Assembly (NCBI RefSeq): GCF_026914265.1 | Contig: NC_069135.1 | Location: forward strand, 34,233,756 to 34,297,755 | Direction of reading: 5' to 3' | Length of the DNA stretch: 64,000 bases | From: Mya arenaria | Lineage: Eukaryota; Mollusca; Bivalvia; Myida; Myidae | Shown here: positions 1 through 13,200 of the stretch, one piece after another | Layout of the letters: each line of letters opens with the position of its first letter | Position numbering within the stretch: position 1 is the stretch's first letter | Position numbers and translations under genes: made by a program | The notes under the pieces: generated by a model | The model's input: the letters and a program-made list of their open reading frames with translations, nothing else | Database searches by the model: none | Told to the model about the DNA's origin: nothing

Positions 1-24
1 GGAGGGGGAGGGGGGGGGGGGGGG
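1..24. repeat. G-rich homopolymer tract
   Basis: The window opens with an almost pure run of G. It is a simple repeat and may also mark an assembly edge. No other meaning can be read from it. Confidence 0.8.
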
Positions 25-275
25 CACTTATAAAACGATTAAACTAGGCCTTTAACAGTATTATATGGCTAATTTCAATTTTTCAATTAGCCTAAATACA
101 AACTTCAATTTGAATTGATGAATGAAAAATGGTTTATTCTGAATATTATTAAGATTGTTGTTATTTAAAGTCTAAAGAACATTATGCAAATTATTCAAAC
201 AAAAATATAGCAAGCATAGCTCTTGTTATAAGGGCGTTCAGTTCAAGAAGTTCTTTTTGAAATTGTGCTCTGAAT

Positions 276-360
276 ATTTCGAGGGATGAAAGCGAAAAGG
301 TTCTAAGTGACATTAAATAAAGAAGCAGATAGAACCTTTTTGCTTTCACCCCCTCGAATT
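276..360. repeat. Short fold-back (hairpin) sequence
   Basis: Two arms of about 29 bases (276-304 and 330-360) are near-perfect reverse complements around a loop of roughly 25 bases. The left arm begins ATTTCGAGGGATGAAAGC and the right arm ends GCTTTCACCCCCTCGAAT. It could be a tiny MITE or a transcribed hairpin; nothing around it decides which. Confidence 0.6.
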
Positions 361-815
361 GCAATATAGAAAATTAGTAAATGTTATATTAACATATATA
401 TCAAAAACAAGAAATAGTAATATATGTACCATCATGATACCATTTTCCCTCCCAGAAACACGATCCGGGGACTGTGGTAGGCCTAGGCGTTGTTGTGGGA
501 TACCAGGTTGTAGACCCCTTTGTAACGTACAACATACCCAGTGAGCAGGTCAAAAAGGTTAGATAGAACATGTCTATAACAAAACAAAGTTATTAATCTT
601 CGATGAATTTAACGAAGTAAACAATCATTTTAACTTATAAAACTAAACAACACTCAATAAAGAGTTTAAGCAATTCATTTATTAGGAACGTATACATGTA
701 TATAACAAAATCTTACCACTTTATAATATCCTATATAAATAATCACTTAAGAAATATTGGTGTAAACAAGTCTCTTAATAACAAACCTCTTTATACGCTC
801 CAGTAGTTCCTTTCT

Positions 816-1744
816 GAACTATGGTGGCATAAAACTGCCGTAATGTAAACAGTTAACGTTCGCGAACCGTTTCGTGTAAAGCATCAGTTTAGCGATAACT
901 ATCTACCTATATAGCTAATGTAAGCGAAATATTTGCGGGATTGTAGTATACTTGCTGTGGTAATATGATAGACTACCTGGTGTTTTCCCAGCCAGAAAAG
1001 CCTCCATGATAACAATTTATGTTTGCGAGGCACTGTATTAAGACCTATATTAGGCAAAAAAAATTAGTTTGTTTAGGGTAACCTTCCCAAAATTTCTAGG
1101 TAGGGTAGGTAGAGATTTTTTTTTCAAAATCTGTCGTAAGTTCAGAGTGTTTTTCTTGCACATGACAGTCTTTCCTACATTACTGTCATTGCCTGACTTT
1201 GTTTTATCATATTAACAATAATTCTGATTGAAATCTTCATTTATCCGCCCTTCGTAACTCTCTTTTCGCTAACAAATATTGTTTTTGCCCAGAAACGGAA
1301 AAAATAGTTAGGGTCGGCGCATATTTATTGGTAGGGTCGGGTTACCCGAAACGGACATATTTTTTTAGGCCTTAAATGTATAGTAAAATCTGGGGTTTGT
1401 CGATTCTCTTTGGTTAATTCTCTTTGGTTCCAAGATATTACAGGGATAATTGTTAACACGAATCTTATATAGTTAACCGGTTATAAAGTTATTTTTTAAG
1501 TGGAATTCGCAAAACGTAACTAGACAATCTGTCAGTGTTGTGCAGCATGAAAAGGTCACAGAGTTGGCGTTCAGTGCACTTTTAAGCCTGTTTTTAGTAT
1601 TAGTGTATTTATCTTATCGAGAAGTTACGCGTATATTAATTTGATAACTATTTGATTACCGTGAAATTTAAATGGTTAACAAGAAACAATGCTCGAATCG
1701 TTATCAATCTATTTTACGGCAGTAATATGCCACCATACTGAACA
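816..1744. mobile_element. Inverted-repeat DNA element, non-autonomous
   Basis: The left end reads GAACTATGGTGGCAT followed by ACTGCCGTAA and then GTTAACG motifs. The right end is its reverse complement (GGCAGTAATATGCCACCAT), with similarity running about 70 bases inward on each side. There is no transposase frame between the ends, so this looks like a deletion derivative of a DNA transposon. A related, rearranged copy lies at 47,260-47,700 and shares the repeated motif of GGAATTCGCAAA and AACTAGATAACC-type sequence. Confidence 0.6.
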
Positions 1745-2460
1745 CATATATATATCCAGTTTAAACAGGATAGTTGTTAACAGATGAGAGTTTCGATCAT
1801 TAACTATTTACAACATCTACTTGTAATGTCGATAAGAACGTCGAAGAGGTGGTTACATTCCATCGCAATGAAGAAGAAGTTCTAAATGAAATAGTTTCAA
1901 TTGCGATTCTTTTGCAACTGTTTTAACAACTACAATAATGGTTAATTTTGCTACCTTTTCCTTATTTTAAACGATTAGTTAAGTTTATTTCGTATAAAGT
2001 AATCGATATTTTCTTTCCGTTTTTACACATTTTACACGGAATCATTTTAATACTGATGCTGTTAAGATAACGGTATAAATATTTACACCTCAACTTCCAT
2101 TCCTTAAATGAACTGCCTTTCGGCGATTGCGTTCATCAATCGATGAACGTAACATCTTCGGATATGTTCGGATCGTAATTCATTGCATAACAATATACAT
2201 GAAAGCTATTGATCTTGTTATTGGTTGTATTGTGTCTGCACGTCCCGTAAAATATAGATCAACATTTTTAAAAGTGTTAGTTTATTATATTTTAAATATA
2301 TTGGTACAAGAAGTGTTTCAATTTTACGTTTTAAAGTGATTTCAAGTGGTTGATCTTTTCCCGCGTTATTGTGACGTCATTTGAAAAAAAAATGTTTCCG
2401 GTTATAGTCGGGTCGTTCTATTTACAAAATGGGTAAGAACGGGTTACTGAAACGTTTTCT

Positions 2461-2700
2461 TAAATGAAATGAAGTATTCTATTGCAGGGTTGATGTCACT
2501 ATTATAGTTATCTCATTAAAATCATATCGTGACGTTCACTTCATTTCATTACGTTAATTACATAGCGTAACGTCGTGAAGCGTGTATTGGGGATCTGATT
2601 TTAATGAGATTGTCATTATAGGGGATATGAACGCAATTGGGTCCACACACATTGACCAACCCAATTGCGTTCATACCCCGATAATGACATCAACCCCGCA
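2461..2700. repeat. Compound fold-back cluster
   Basis: A 31-base stem is formed by 2,611-2,642 and 2,659-2,689, sharing GATATGAACGCAATTGGGT-like sequence and its reverse complement around a loop of about 16 bases. A second, outer inverted pair uses TCTCATTAAAATCATAT near 2,510 and GATTTTAATGAGAT near 2,597. A further copy of one arm (TGATGTCACTATCGGGGTAT) is at about 3,243. This is probably a nested MITE remnant. Confidence 0.55.
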
Positions 2701-3714
2701 ATTCATTCCTTCAATGGCCTCTAAGTTATATAATATGTCTTTTTACTATACTTTAGAGCTTTTATACTCATATCCATAATATAAAAGACAACAAAGTTAA
2801 TTATTCAATATAGTTTGATATGTGTATCAGCACAAGGAATAGCTAGCTTCAATGTTCGGAGATGTGTTAAATTTGTATACTTTTTCATCATGTTTTTATA
2901 TATCCAAGGATAAAAAAGAAACAAAGTTTTTGGAATTAAAAAAAACAACAACAAAAGTATTTTAAATCTGAATTGGTTTTGGGTAAATTGTTATGCTAAA
3001 ATCTTTATCTGTGCATATTGACGATACGTACAATGTTATCGAAAAGTAATCAAAGCGTAATAAAAAGGACTACAGCATTCATTTCAAAAGTAATCTATTG
3101 CAAGTTCCAATTAATTAAAATCATGTTTGCAAAATGTATTTAATAACATTCGATTACTTGTAAAAACTGTATTCAATTACAATAGATATTTTGTAAATAT
3201 GGTATTCCATTACAACCGATTACCATTTAAAAATTGCAAAATTGATGTCACTATCGGGGTATGAACGCAGTTGAGCTGGTTAAAGTGTGTGGAGTCCGAA
3301 AAAAAACAACGTTTATTATGTTTTGATTGTATTGTGTCAGCAGGCAACGAAAACCTTAAACATACATATAAGAAGGTGTTATGTCAGATGCATTGTTGTC
3401 ATTAGCGTTTCAAATTTACGTTTAATACGGTTGAATGTATTCTTTTTTTATTTATTACTCTTATTTCACTTGGATTGGAAATCCTCATCAAAGTTCACGT
3501 AGGCTGTAAGGTACAAAAATAAAACCGATGCTTTTTACTCAAAACTGATAGCGTCATATTAAGCGGTATTAGGTTGATCACTATTTAGCCAATTTTGATG
3601 ACACTTGATAAACAACATTTTTAACATAAACGTTCTTACTACAGTGTGTATAACCTCAGACCAATAGGGTTCCCTGATAAAACACACACAATTAATATTT
3701 CATGAACCACTAGC

Positions 3715-3930
3715 GGGTCGATGGGAAGGGGAGCAACCCTCCCCCCCCCCCGACACACACACTAAAATCGTCCAAGTTAAATGTTTATTTCAATATAGAT
3801 AAAAAAGGTAATAAACCGGCCCAAAACGCACCATTTCTGAACAGAAATTGTTAAAATTTCGCAAGTCAAAAGGTTACACCCCCCCAAGTTACGCCCCCTC
3901 AAACGTCGATTCCTGGAACCGCCCCTGTTA
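3715..3930. repeat. C/G-tract dispersed repeat
   Basis: Homopolymer C tracts are flanked by sequences ending TTCCTGGAACCGCCCCTG. The reverse complement of that end resembles GGGCGGATCCAGGAAT at 53,885, which suggests a dispersed family with GC-rich ends. Boundaries are approximate. Confidence 0.4.
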
Positions 3931-4099
3931 ACTGTATTCTTTACGGTTATAATTAAATAAGCATAACACTTTCATAAACTCCTGTATTATTACTGAATCA
4001 AACATGGATCTTACCGTCAAAACCTCTTTATTTTACCTTTTTATTTTGGGAAAAGTTGTTAGTATTTGCTACGTTTAGCATTGGATATAATTAGTAGAA

Positions 4100-4215
4100 C
4101 GTAGCCTATCTTTGTTATCTCCCTTGACGGATGTTACTACTTCACAACAGTGTCAACAAAAGAATCTGTCATGTCCTGATATCTTTCTAGCTCGTAAATC
4201 AAGCTTTAAATCAAA
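4100..4215 (+). promoter_or_regulatory. Probable promoter / 5' leader of the coiled-coil gene
   Basis: The stretch before the predicted start contains TTTGTTATCTCCCTTGAC at about 4,111-4,128. I recall this TTATCTCCCTT core as recurring near molluscan gene starts, but I cannot test that here. There is no clear TATA box. The assignment rests mainly on position, about 90 bases before the ATG at 4,216. Confidence 0.3.
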
Positions 4216-7200
4216 ATGACAACGCAAGAAAAGATAAAGGTACAATGAAAGGCTTTTTTAGACAACGGCATTCAATTATTGGCTGTATTTTCAGACCAAG
4301 TTACGTAAATTGAAATATAATTTGACAGGTGTCCTGTAAAACAAGTGGGTGGGGAAGTGTAATACATTTTTGTTAAGAATTCTTTTAAACATTCAAAATG
4401 TCATTTTGTTTCTGAGATTAAAATGGAAACTACAATGACCAATACAGCATCAACATCACTGTACATTAACATACTCAAGCGCTATTAAATTACTTCTGAC
4501 ACCATTCAAGTGAAACTGTATATCCAAGTTTAGTACAAATAATTGTACCTGGACAGATTTTTAATTAAATTTTGATATGGCCATTCCTTCAGAAGATTAA
4601 CAGAATCCCGTTATGAATGTCTATTATTTTAGACTAGCCCAAACCGTGGTTTGAACACTACCTTTCAACATCACAAATGTGTTGCTATAAAAAGTAACTC
4701 ATCAGCAAGGCTGTTGGAAGTGCCCTTGACAGCTGATAGTAAAGTACATACATGCCATATCCCCTGGAGGGATGGAAAAATCCCCGGGAATTTCGATCGA
4801 TCCCCAGGTTTCCTAGCGGGGGATGAATATCCCCCGGAATTACAAAGTCTTTTAATTTACGCAAATTTATTAAAGGGTTGAATTTGAAAAGCATGTTTAC
4901 AGTAATAATGTTCTTCCTTCCTGAAGCTTAATTTGATTATCATCAACTCATGGTGTGTATTAATAACTCTAAATCAGTTTGCAAGGCACATGTGCTGCAT
5001 TGTATTGATTGCCGAAACTAACAGTAATTGCGAAAGTGTCAATTAGACTGGTCAGTTGAAAGTTGGATTTTCATTGGTTTAACCATATTTTTTATCCAAC
5101 CAGAGAGGATGTAACAAATTAAGAGTTCTTCACATTGTGTCATTGTTAAAAAAAGGATTAATGGTTTAGTACATTTGTATGTTATATGTTATGAGACACA
5201 ATTGTATAACACAGTCTTCTCTAAGTGCTTCAAAACTGATCTGATATGATACCTGAATGTGCGTCCAATCATGAACAGTTACGGTTGAAAAATAGCATAT
5301 TATTGAATTGTATTATACTTTCAAAGATATCTGTTGAATTATAATCACTGCTACTGCTTTTGAAACTAAGAAGAATGAAGTTGATACATATGACTTTTAT
5401 CCAACTGGTTTAAACTTTAGAAAATTCAGTAAGTCCTGTCAAGTTTTAAAATAATGTCAATTTATATATAAAATTCCGCAATGTTTAAATAGCTTGTTCA
5501 GTTTGACTCTTGGAAATGAGATATAAAAGCACTTTCTTATATTTTTTATTTTCTTTGAGCAGAAGCTGAATGAGGGAGTGCATGATGTTGAGGAGTGGAA
5601 CCGGCAGGTGATGACGAGTCTACAGAGGATGGAGACAAACAGGAAGGAGAAGGAGAACAAGGCCGCGCTTGAGACTCTTGACTCCCAGCTTCAGGAGGCC
5701 CTGCAGCACATGAAGAGGGTATGTATAACAATTAATAGGTCTCTTTTTAAAAAGCAATATTGGAAGCTCTTGGGTCAGCAGGCCTTACAGCGCATGAAGA
5801 GGGTTTGTATGACAATTAATATTCTTTATTTGTAAAGCAACATTGAAGACTCTTGAATCAAGAGGCCCTATAGCGCATGAAGAGGGTTTGTATGACAATT
5901 AATATTCTTCATTTGTAAAGCAACATTGAAGACTCTTGAATCAGGAGGCCCTACAGCGCATGAAGAGGATTTGTATGACAATTAATATTCTTTATTTGTA
6001 AAGCAACATTGAAGACTCTTGAATCAGGAAGCCTTACAGGGCATGAAGAGGGTATGTTGACAATTAATAGATATCTATATATAAAGTAACATTGGAGGCT
6101 TTTGAATCAGGAAGCTCTTCAGCTCATGAACAGAGTATGTATGACAAGTAAAAGTTCTTTTCAAAACAGATTTGGAGGCCCCTAAAATTAACTAAGGATG
6201 CCCTACAGCGCATGAAGAGGGTATGCACATGCAAAGTATAGTTACAAAAATAAGAATACCTTTGTTTGTACGACTCTTGATCCTCAGCCCTATTCAGCTC
6301 TATAGCACATGAGGAGGGTACGACAGTGTTTGGACAGTGTAATGACTCAAATAGATTTTTGATTACCAGTATAATTGATCACCAAAACAACCTTAAGAGC
6401 ATGTGTGTATTTTTATCTTATTTCTTTAAAAGAGGAAAAAAGTGAACAACAATTCTAATGATAGTTTATTATAGTATATCACCTATTTAAAGTACCTGAT
6501 ATATATTTCAGTATTAATTCTTTTTTTCCAGCTTGAGCGAGAGATGCAGGACACACAGACGGATATCACACAAAAACTGGGCAAGAAATCTGCTGCAACA
6601 GAAAAAAGGTTGGTTCAAGTCAAGAGGAGATGTGTAGTTTATACTAATTTCTTTAAGCTTGATTGTGAAGATAGCTGATTGCTCATAGAATCACTCTTGA
6701 GCCCATTTCCTGGGCAGAAACCAGTACTCAGGTGTCCATTTCGAGAGGCCATGAGAAAGTACCCCTGATGGGGATCGAACCCACAACCTCGTGTGAGGTG
6801 TAGATAAATGATACATTGTGTAATCATAGTTCTTTTTTAAGTATTTTAATAGAGGTTATATTTTTTTGTCAGGTGTTGCTTACAAGATTGTTGTGGAATG
6901 CTTGTTTTACCTTTTTTGGTTACCAGTACTTTCTTTGTTGTAGAAATTTTAATTTTCTCGCTAAAAATAATACCATTCTGCAAAGTTTAGTAAAAATATA
7001 GGCATTTTTCCGTTTATGTATAGATAAGATAATAAAAGTTTATGCCCTAATTTACATAAGTATAATTTCATTGTCAAGATTTTAAGAGGTGCATGTATAT
7101 TCAAAACATGCCCATGTTACCAAAAATGAAGATTAAATTGCCTGTGTCTTTAAGTAATTCTTGAATATAGAACACCATTTAACTGGTGTAAGAATTTGAA

Positions 7201-10200
7201 TTTTGGATGCCTTAGTGACCCTTTATATTAATATCATTGGTAAGAGTTTATCATGTAGAGAATGGAATGCGGAAATATATAACAAACAAAAGATCGCAAA
7301 AAAATCATTTCAGGTTTGATTTGAGTTGTAATAAAGAACACAAATACAAACTGCCATGATATTATCCTTTTATTTTTTGGACATTTATAATTCAGCATCC
7401 ATGCAACGCCATATCAAATTATACCAACATTATATGAAGTCACCAGGCATCAAAAAATAAATATTATAGCTTGTATAACTGGATGAAACTATAAGCTTAT
7501 TTGTATATCAGATATCTTAAGATACATGTTAAGTGCTTCCAAAGGATTTCTCTATCCGAAAATAAACTGACTTTTTAAATAAGATAAACATGCCGAAAAA
7601 GATACTTAAAGCTGCACTCTCACAGATTGACCGTTTTGACAATGTTTTTAATTTTGTCTTGGAATCATCAGAGCCAATTTTAGCATAATGTCTGGAAACC
7701 AGTGATAAAAGACTGCTGACAAAAGATTGGATTGCAGATTTTCATATTTACCTTCGAAATTGGTGTTGTATGGCTAAAAGTGTTACTTACGCTTACAGAA
7801 AAATGATTTTTTGGCAGTTTTTTGAACAATTGAGATTTGTTCTTTAGTGAGTTGTTTTAAAATACTGAATTGAAAGACATTGATGCCAAAATCAGCTGAT
7901 ATCGAAACAAAAAATAATAGTCAAAACTGTCAGTCTGTGAGAGTGCTTTAAAAGCAGCTTTAAATGAAATTTGCTATATCTTTATAAGCACATTATCCTG
8001 TCTTACTTGTCCATTTAAGAAAGGGAATGACAGTTCATTATCAAATATCTGTGAGCTATATAAAACCAGATTTTTTTAAAGCACTGATAATAAATTTCTA
8101 CCAATATATGTTCATTGTAACACTACTTAGACCAAGGATGCATTGGACAAAAAGTGGACAAATACACACTCTCCCGACTCTTGTGGAAAATAAACCATAC
8201 ATCAGCGTTGAACATAAGAATACTTTAAAGCAACCCAAGAAAGATTGGTTGTAAGTCTTGTGTATGGCACATATTGTATCAGTTTGAAGAATGCTGCCTG
8301 TAATAGTATTATGGAATGATGCAAAATATACATACCGTAAACAGTCAACCCCCATTGGCTTGAACCAGCTTAATTACCTCAAACTTTGGAAAATTCAAGC
8401 CAAGTGGGAGATTATACCAACAGTACAAAGAAATCTGCAGCCAATTGTATAAAAGTTGGTTAGATTTAACCGCTGGCTAAAGTTGTCCAGCGGTTAACTT
8501 TAACCAAGTTGGCCATTTTATCCAAACCGTTTATCCGTTTGTATAAAGGCAGAAAATGCGGCGGCTAAGTTAACCAACTTGGACAACTTTAACCTAACCA
8601 AAACTTCCTAAAAATACCCACAATGCACTGATCAACATGGTCGGTTAAATTTTGTCCAAAAGTTAGCCGAATCACCCGCTGGTTAGGATAGCTTAATTTT
8701 TATACAATCGGTTTTCGGATAACTTGACCAAACCAGGGAGATAACCAAAAGATAACCATTGGTTAGGAGTTATCCACGTTTATACAATTGGCTGCTGTCC
8801 TTTACATCCATTTCGAACCAATGAGAAATTTGAGCTAAACAAGCTGAAACCAACAGGGTTCGACTGTATCAAGCTTATTGTGTTCCCTATATATTATGAT
8901 GATGGAAAATTGAATTTTGAAATTTCTTTGAACTTTGTGTTTCTTTGTGTGTCCTTTTTGAGATTTTTTCTACCTGTATCAGTTTGTTTGTGTATGAATT
9001 TTATGAGTGTTTCAAAATGGATGTGCATGGGGTTTGTTTTTCAAAACATTATAATTTATACCTTTTTAATAAATATTAAGTATTTTAATGGCATTTCTGG
9101 TTTAGTTATGTGTTTATCAATATGAGTTCAACATTCACCTTTGCTTTGTAATTACCTGCTTTGTAATAACCTGCTTTCAATTACCTGAGATGAAACATTT
9201 TGAGACCAATTCTTTCTCTTCTGTTTTGTTTATGCATCACTCATATAGTTATATATATATATATATATATGTATATATTTCAAACCTATGTACATGTATT
9301 GTTTTGTATGGACATAGTAGGAAGCCGCTGGAGCCGGAGGAGCAAGAGATGGCGTACGAGATCAAGTCTCAGCTGATGAAGAACATCGAAATACAGAATC
9401 AGAAACTCAAGACTGAGTTCACGCTGCACGAGAAAATGACTGAGTCTCGTATGCTGAGTCAGCAGAATAAGCGCCTGCACGATGACGTGTCGATGTCTCG
9501 GGCCAACTCCATGAGGCTAATAAAGATGTTTGAACGCAAAGCTAAAGAAGGTGAATATGCTATATAATTGTTATCGAGGGATGTTTGCAATATTGTAGTA
9601 ACTAGCTGACTTAAAAAGGACTACCGTAACTACAGTGTTGTGGGCTATAATTTATATGTTACAGACAGATATAAGTAATTATTCAAACGGAAAGAGCCAT
9701 CGTATAGTCAAAATTACTTGGAAGTGTCTAGCCATTTTAAGTTGTGGAATTGTGGAGTATTATATATTTGCATCATTGAATGTTCATGGAAATGAGTTTA
9801 GTTGTATGAAGGGGCAACAATATCCATAATCAATGCCTAACTTTAACCTCAGTATCCATATAGTAGTAGGTATTAGGTAATAAGAATAAGGATACAATGA
9901 TGTTTGTTCTTCAACATGGAGTATTGCTAAATATCACGCTTCCAACATAAATGACGCAACGCCAGGACTGGTCATGCGGGCGGTGACTCCATATTTTTCC
10001 ATATTTGGTCACCAAATTTATATCGTACCAAAATGGTGTCTATTTTCCGAATCGATGTATATTCCGATGAAAAAATGAAAGATGTAAATAGGTTGTCAAT
10101 GTGATATATTTGTTACGGGGTTAGTAGGTGACCCAATGTGGGATTTACGGAGCTTGGCTCTCACCTGATATGGTTTCCTTTGCCCCGTATATCCCATATA

Positions 10201-13200
10201 GGGTCATCTACTAACCCTGTAACTTATATTGTATACGTTTATCTTTATACCAAAAAAGTAGATGTTCATTTGATAATATTCAGCCAATGTCAGGGAAATG
10301 TTATTCATAATTAACGTTGAAATGAAAATCTATATTATGACCATAACTTATAAAAAAACAAATGATTACCTTACATATACCTGACATATTGTATAATCAT
10401 TTAATTTCCATATTTTCAGCTGATTTTAAGTTAAAAGAAATGGCACTAGAAGTAACTAGGTCACAGGATCTTGCGGAGAAATACAAAAGCCTTTATGAGC
10501 TTGAGAGACGTAAAAATGGTAAGGACGGAGACCATCTACCACCAGTTTCTGACGGACAGGACAACCTGCCAAACAAGGAATCCACATACACGTTTCTTGG
10601 TGGGAATACTAGGGTCAATGACGTCATCAGGAAAAATGAGGTTTGTATATGTGTGTCCTGTGTGAAGTTGTATATTTTGATTTTTTTTTGTGTATGTTAT
10701 ATAGAAATTATGATGATAATTTGAGGGGAAAAATGTAACAACAGACATTAAATGAAACACTGAAAATGTTGTCTTTTATTTCTTGAATTATATAAAGATA
10801 TCTGCAAGCTTTTTATTCATTAATTTTTAACTTAAGAAGCAATATACATACTCTCTGATGTTATTTTGTTCAACATTTATTATTGTCTTAAACAAATCAT
10901 TTGTTTTTTTGTGTCACCTGGTTATAGAGACTTCAAACATTATGGTCATAAGGTGATACCTATTGATTCTTGGGTCTGTAGGTCAAATTTCAAGGTCACC
11001 TCTGACATTTATAATTTGACATATGTTTTGGTATGGTAATGATGAGTTCTCCCTGCAATCAACACATATTTGTGCAATTCTAGTTTTAAGAAGGAATCAT
11101 ATTTATTTCTCTGTATTATTTCTTTGTTGTAACTCTTGATTCTGGTATTATAGATATGAAACTAAAGGGTAAAGTAAAAATAATTTTAGCTCTATCATTA
11201 TTAATTATTGTATTAAATATATATCTATGCACACTGTTCATAATCTTGTTATAATGCTATTATATTATAAATAGAGCATTTATTTCACAAGAACTGTATT
11301 AATAATATTGTAAACTTATATTTGCATAGAAATCTAGGATGCAAGTCAGTATATATACAACTGTAACATGCTTGAAATGTAGAGAAATGAGTTATGCATA
11401 CACAAAATGACAAAATATATAGCAGCTATTTAATAAAGTAGCATTTCCCTGATTGTAGTTAAAAATTTGATGAATAGCACGGAAATATAATGATTCCTAA
11501 ATGTTGGCCCTCATAGACTTTAATGATTATATAGTTATTTTATTGCATAGTTTTCATATTTCATTTCATTAGTGCTATATATGTTACGATTTATTTTTAG
11601 CAGCACTCCAATTTGCTTAATATTAAGTATAAATCATTAAAATAATGAAGATGTTTTTATTTCATTCTTTTATCTTGAAATAGTTTTAAAAATAAGTTTT
11701 ATTAGCCTTAAAATAATGCACCATTCAATTGTAACCACAGCCCCCTCCCAGGTCCGGGGGTATACCGGGGATAGCCGGGGAAATGGGCTGTGTTTTTACC
11801 TTCCAGGTGGCCCCGCAGTGCCGGGTGTTTGCGTGGTTTTGTCTTCGCAAAAATATAGTGAATGGGCCTAACCTAGGGTCCCTGGGGTGGGGGGGCATTT
11901 GGCGGGGATTTTACCATCTGTTCGAGCCGCAGCGCTGGGATTTTACCCGGGATTGGCTGGACCAAAAGTCAAAATCCCCGCTGTTCACCGGACCTTGGGA
12001 GGCCGTGGTTACAATTGACTAGTGCATAAGTGTTATTTCTTTTCCTAGACATAAAATTTAGATATATTTTGTTTTTGAATTATGTTTTCTTTTTACTCAT
12101 GAACATTGGTTCTACCATCCTTTAAAAAAATAATACAAACAAGTATTGGTACTCTTAATCAAACTGAAAAAGATCTAATAAAACACATTTGGTAAGTTTG
12201 TATTATTTTACTGCATTTATAAAAAAACAAAATTTGTAAGTGTGTCCTACATTCTGAATGTCTCCTCAATGTTATTCTTTGAATGCAAATTTTGCTAACT
12301 GCTCTAAATCAAAAACATACTTAATACAGCCTTGGAATTTTAGTGGGTCTATTTTTTAGAAAAACAACAGTTGAGGTACAGTGAGTGTCAATGTGCTGGA
12401 GTCTGCAGGGATCTTATGCAAATTTTTAACCTAAACATTCTGTCATTGTTCAAGATATTCCAATGCATTCCTTCATACAGTTCATATTGACAATATGCAT
12501 AAGAAAAATGTATATAACTCTAGCTAAAATATGTTTTGAAAAATGACAAGTCAGGCCAACTGAAGAAAACGGACAAGTTTTGAAAGGCATCTTGTCTTCT
12601 GACGAACATGTTGCCAATATTAAAATGCCCACCACACCTGGTACAGTAAGGTAACTTAAAATTCTAGAAAAGCTACTTATATATGTTAAATCATTTGAAA
12701 CAATTCTGTGCTGCATTAGTCCAGTTATGTATGCATGTTTTTATATCATGAAAAACTTGCCTTCTCCCAGGTTCTGAGGGAGGAGAATGACGATTTGCGG
12801 CGAGAGGTTAGGCGCCTCAAGGAAGACAACCAGCGGTTCCTCAAGCAGACTAAGATTGCCATGGGCGATCGAGACCAGATGTTGGTATGTGATATTAGTT
12901 TTAGCAATAATTATTTTGTATTAGTGCAACATGTTTTTTTTTTAGAAAAAAAGTCACTTTTATAAAAATAGTTTTGGTTTTAATGGCAGCTGTTTGAAAT
13001 AAAATAAATAAAAATTAAAAAAACTTTTCTGAAAAGATTTTAAATAGGTGATGAGTTCAGACAGGAAAAAAACAATAATTTAAAGATAAAAAGATATTAG
13101 AAAAAAAATGGACAACTATTCCATCAGCAGCAGGATTAGAACCAGAGTACTCTTAAGTTTGCAGTCATGGACCATATCCATTAGTGAAACAGTTAAACAA

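Larger units (their letters stand above)
1..4100. other. Gene-free region with fold-back elements
   Basis: No reading frame here has coding character or splice-bordered exon structure. The stretch holds a short hairpin near 276-360, an inverted-repeat element of about 930 bp at 816-1744, a fold-back cluster at 2,461-2,700 with a related piece near 3,240, and a C/G-rich repeat at 3,715-3,930. A segment near 2,215-2,330 resembles one near 3,315-3,430, sharing the core ATTGTATTGTGTC. The remainder is AT-rich sequence in which I see nothing specific. Confidence 0.6.

Noticed and set aside
6720-6790. A tRNA gene suggested by the B box
   Set aside because: No cloverleaf can be completed and the sequence continues into a SINE tail shared with 45,672-45,900.
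11783-12022. A 79-codon frame
   Set aside because: It lies inside the GC-rich MITE and is not conserved as a frame in the other copies.
13115-13200. A further SINE head on the minus strand (GGTTCTAATCC)
   Set aside because: Only a B-box-like match is present, with no convincing A box or tail.
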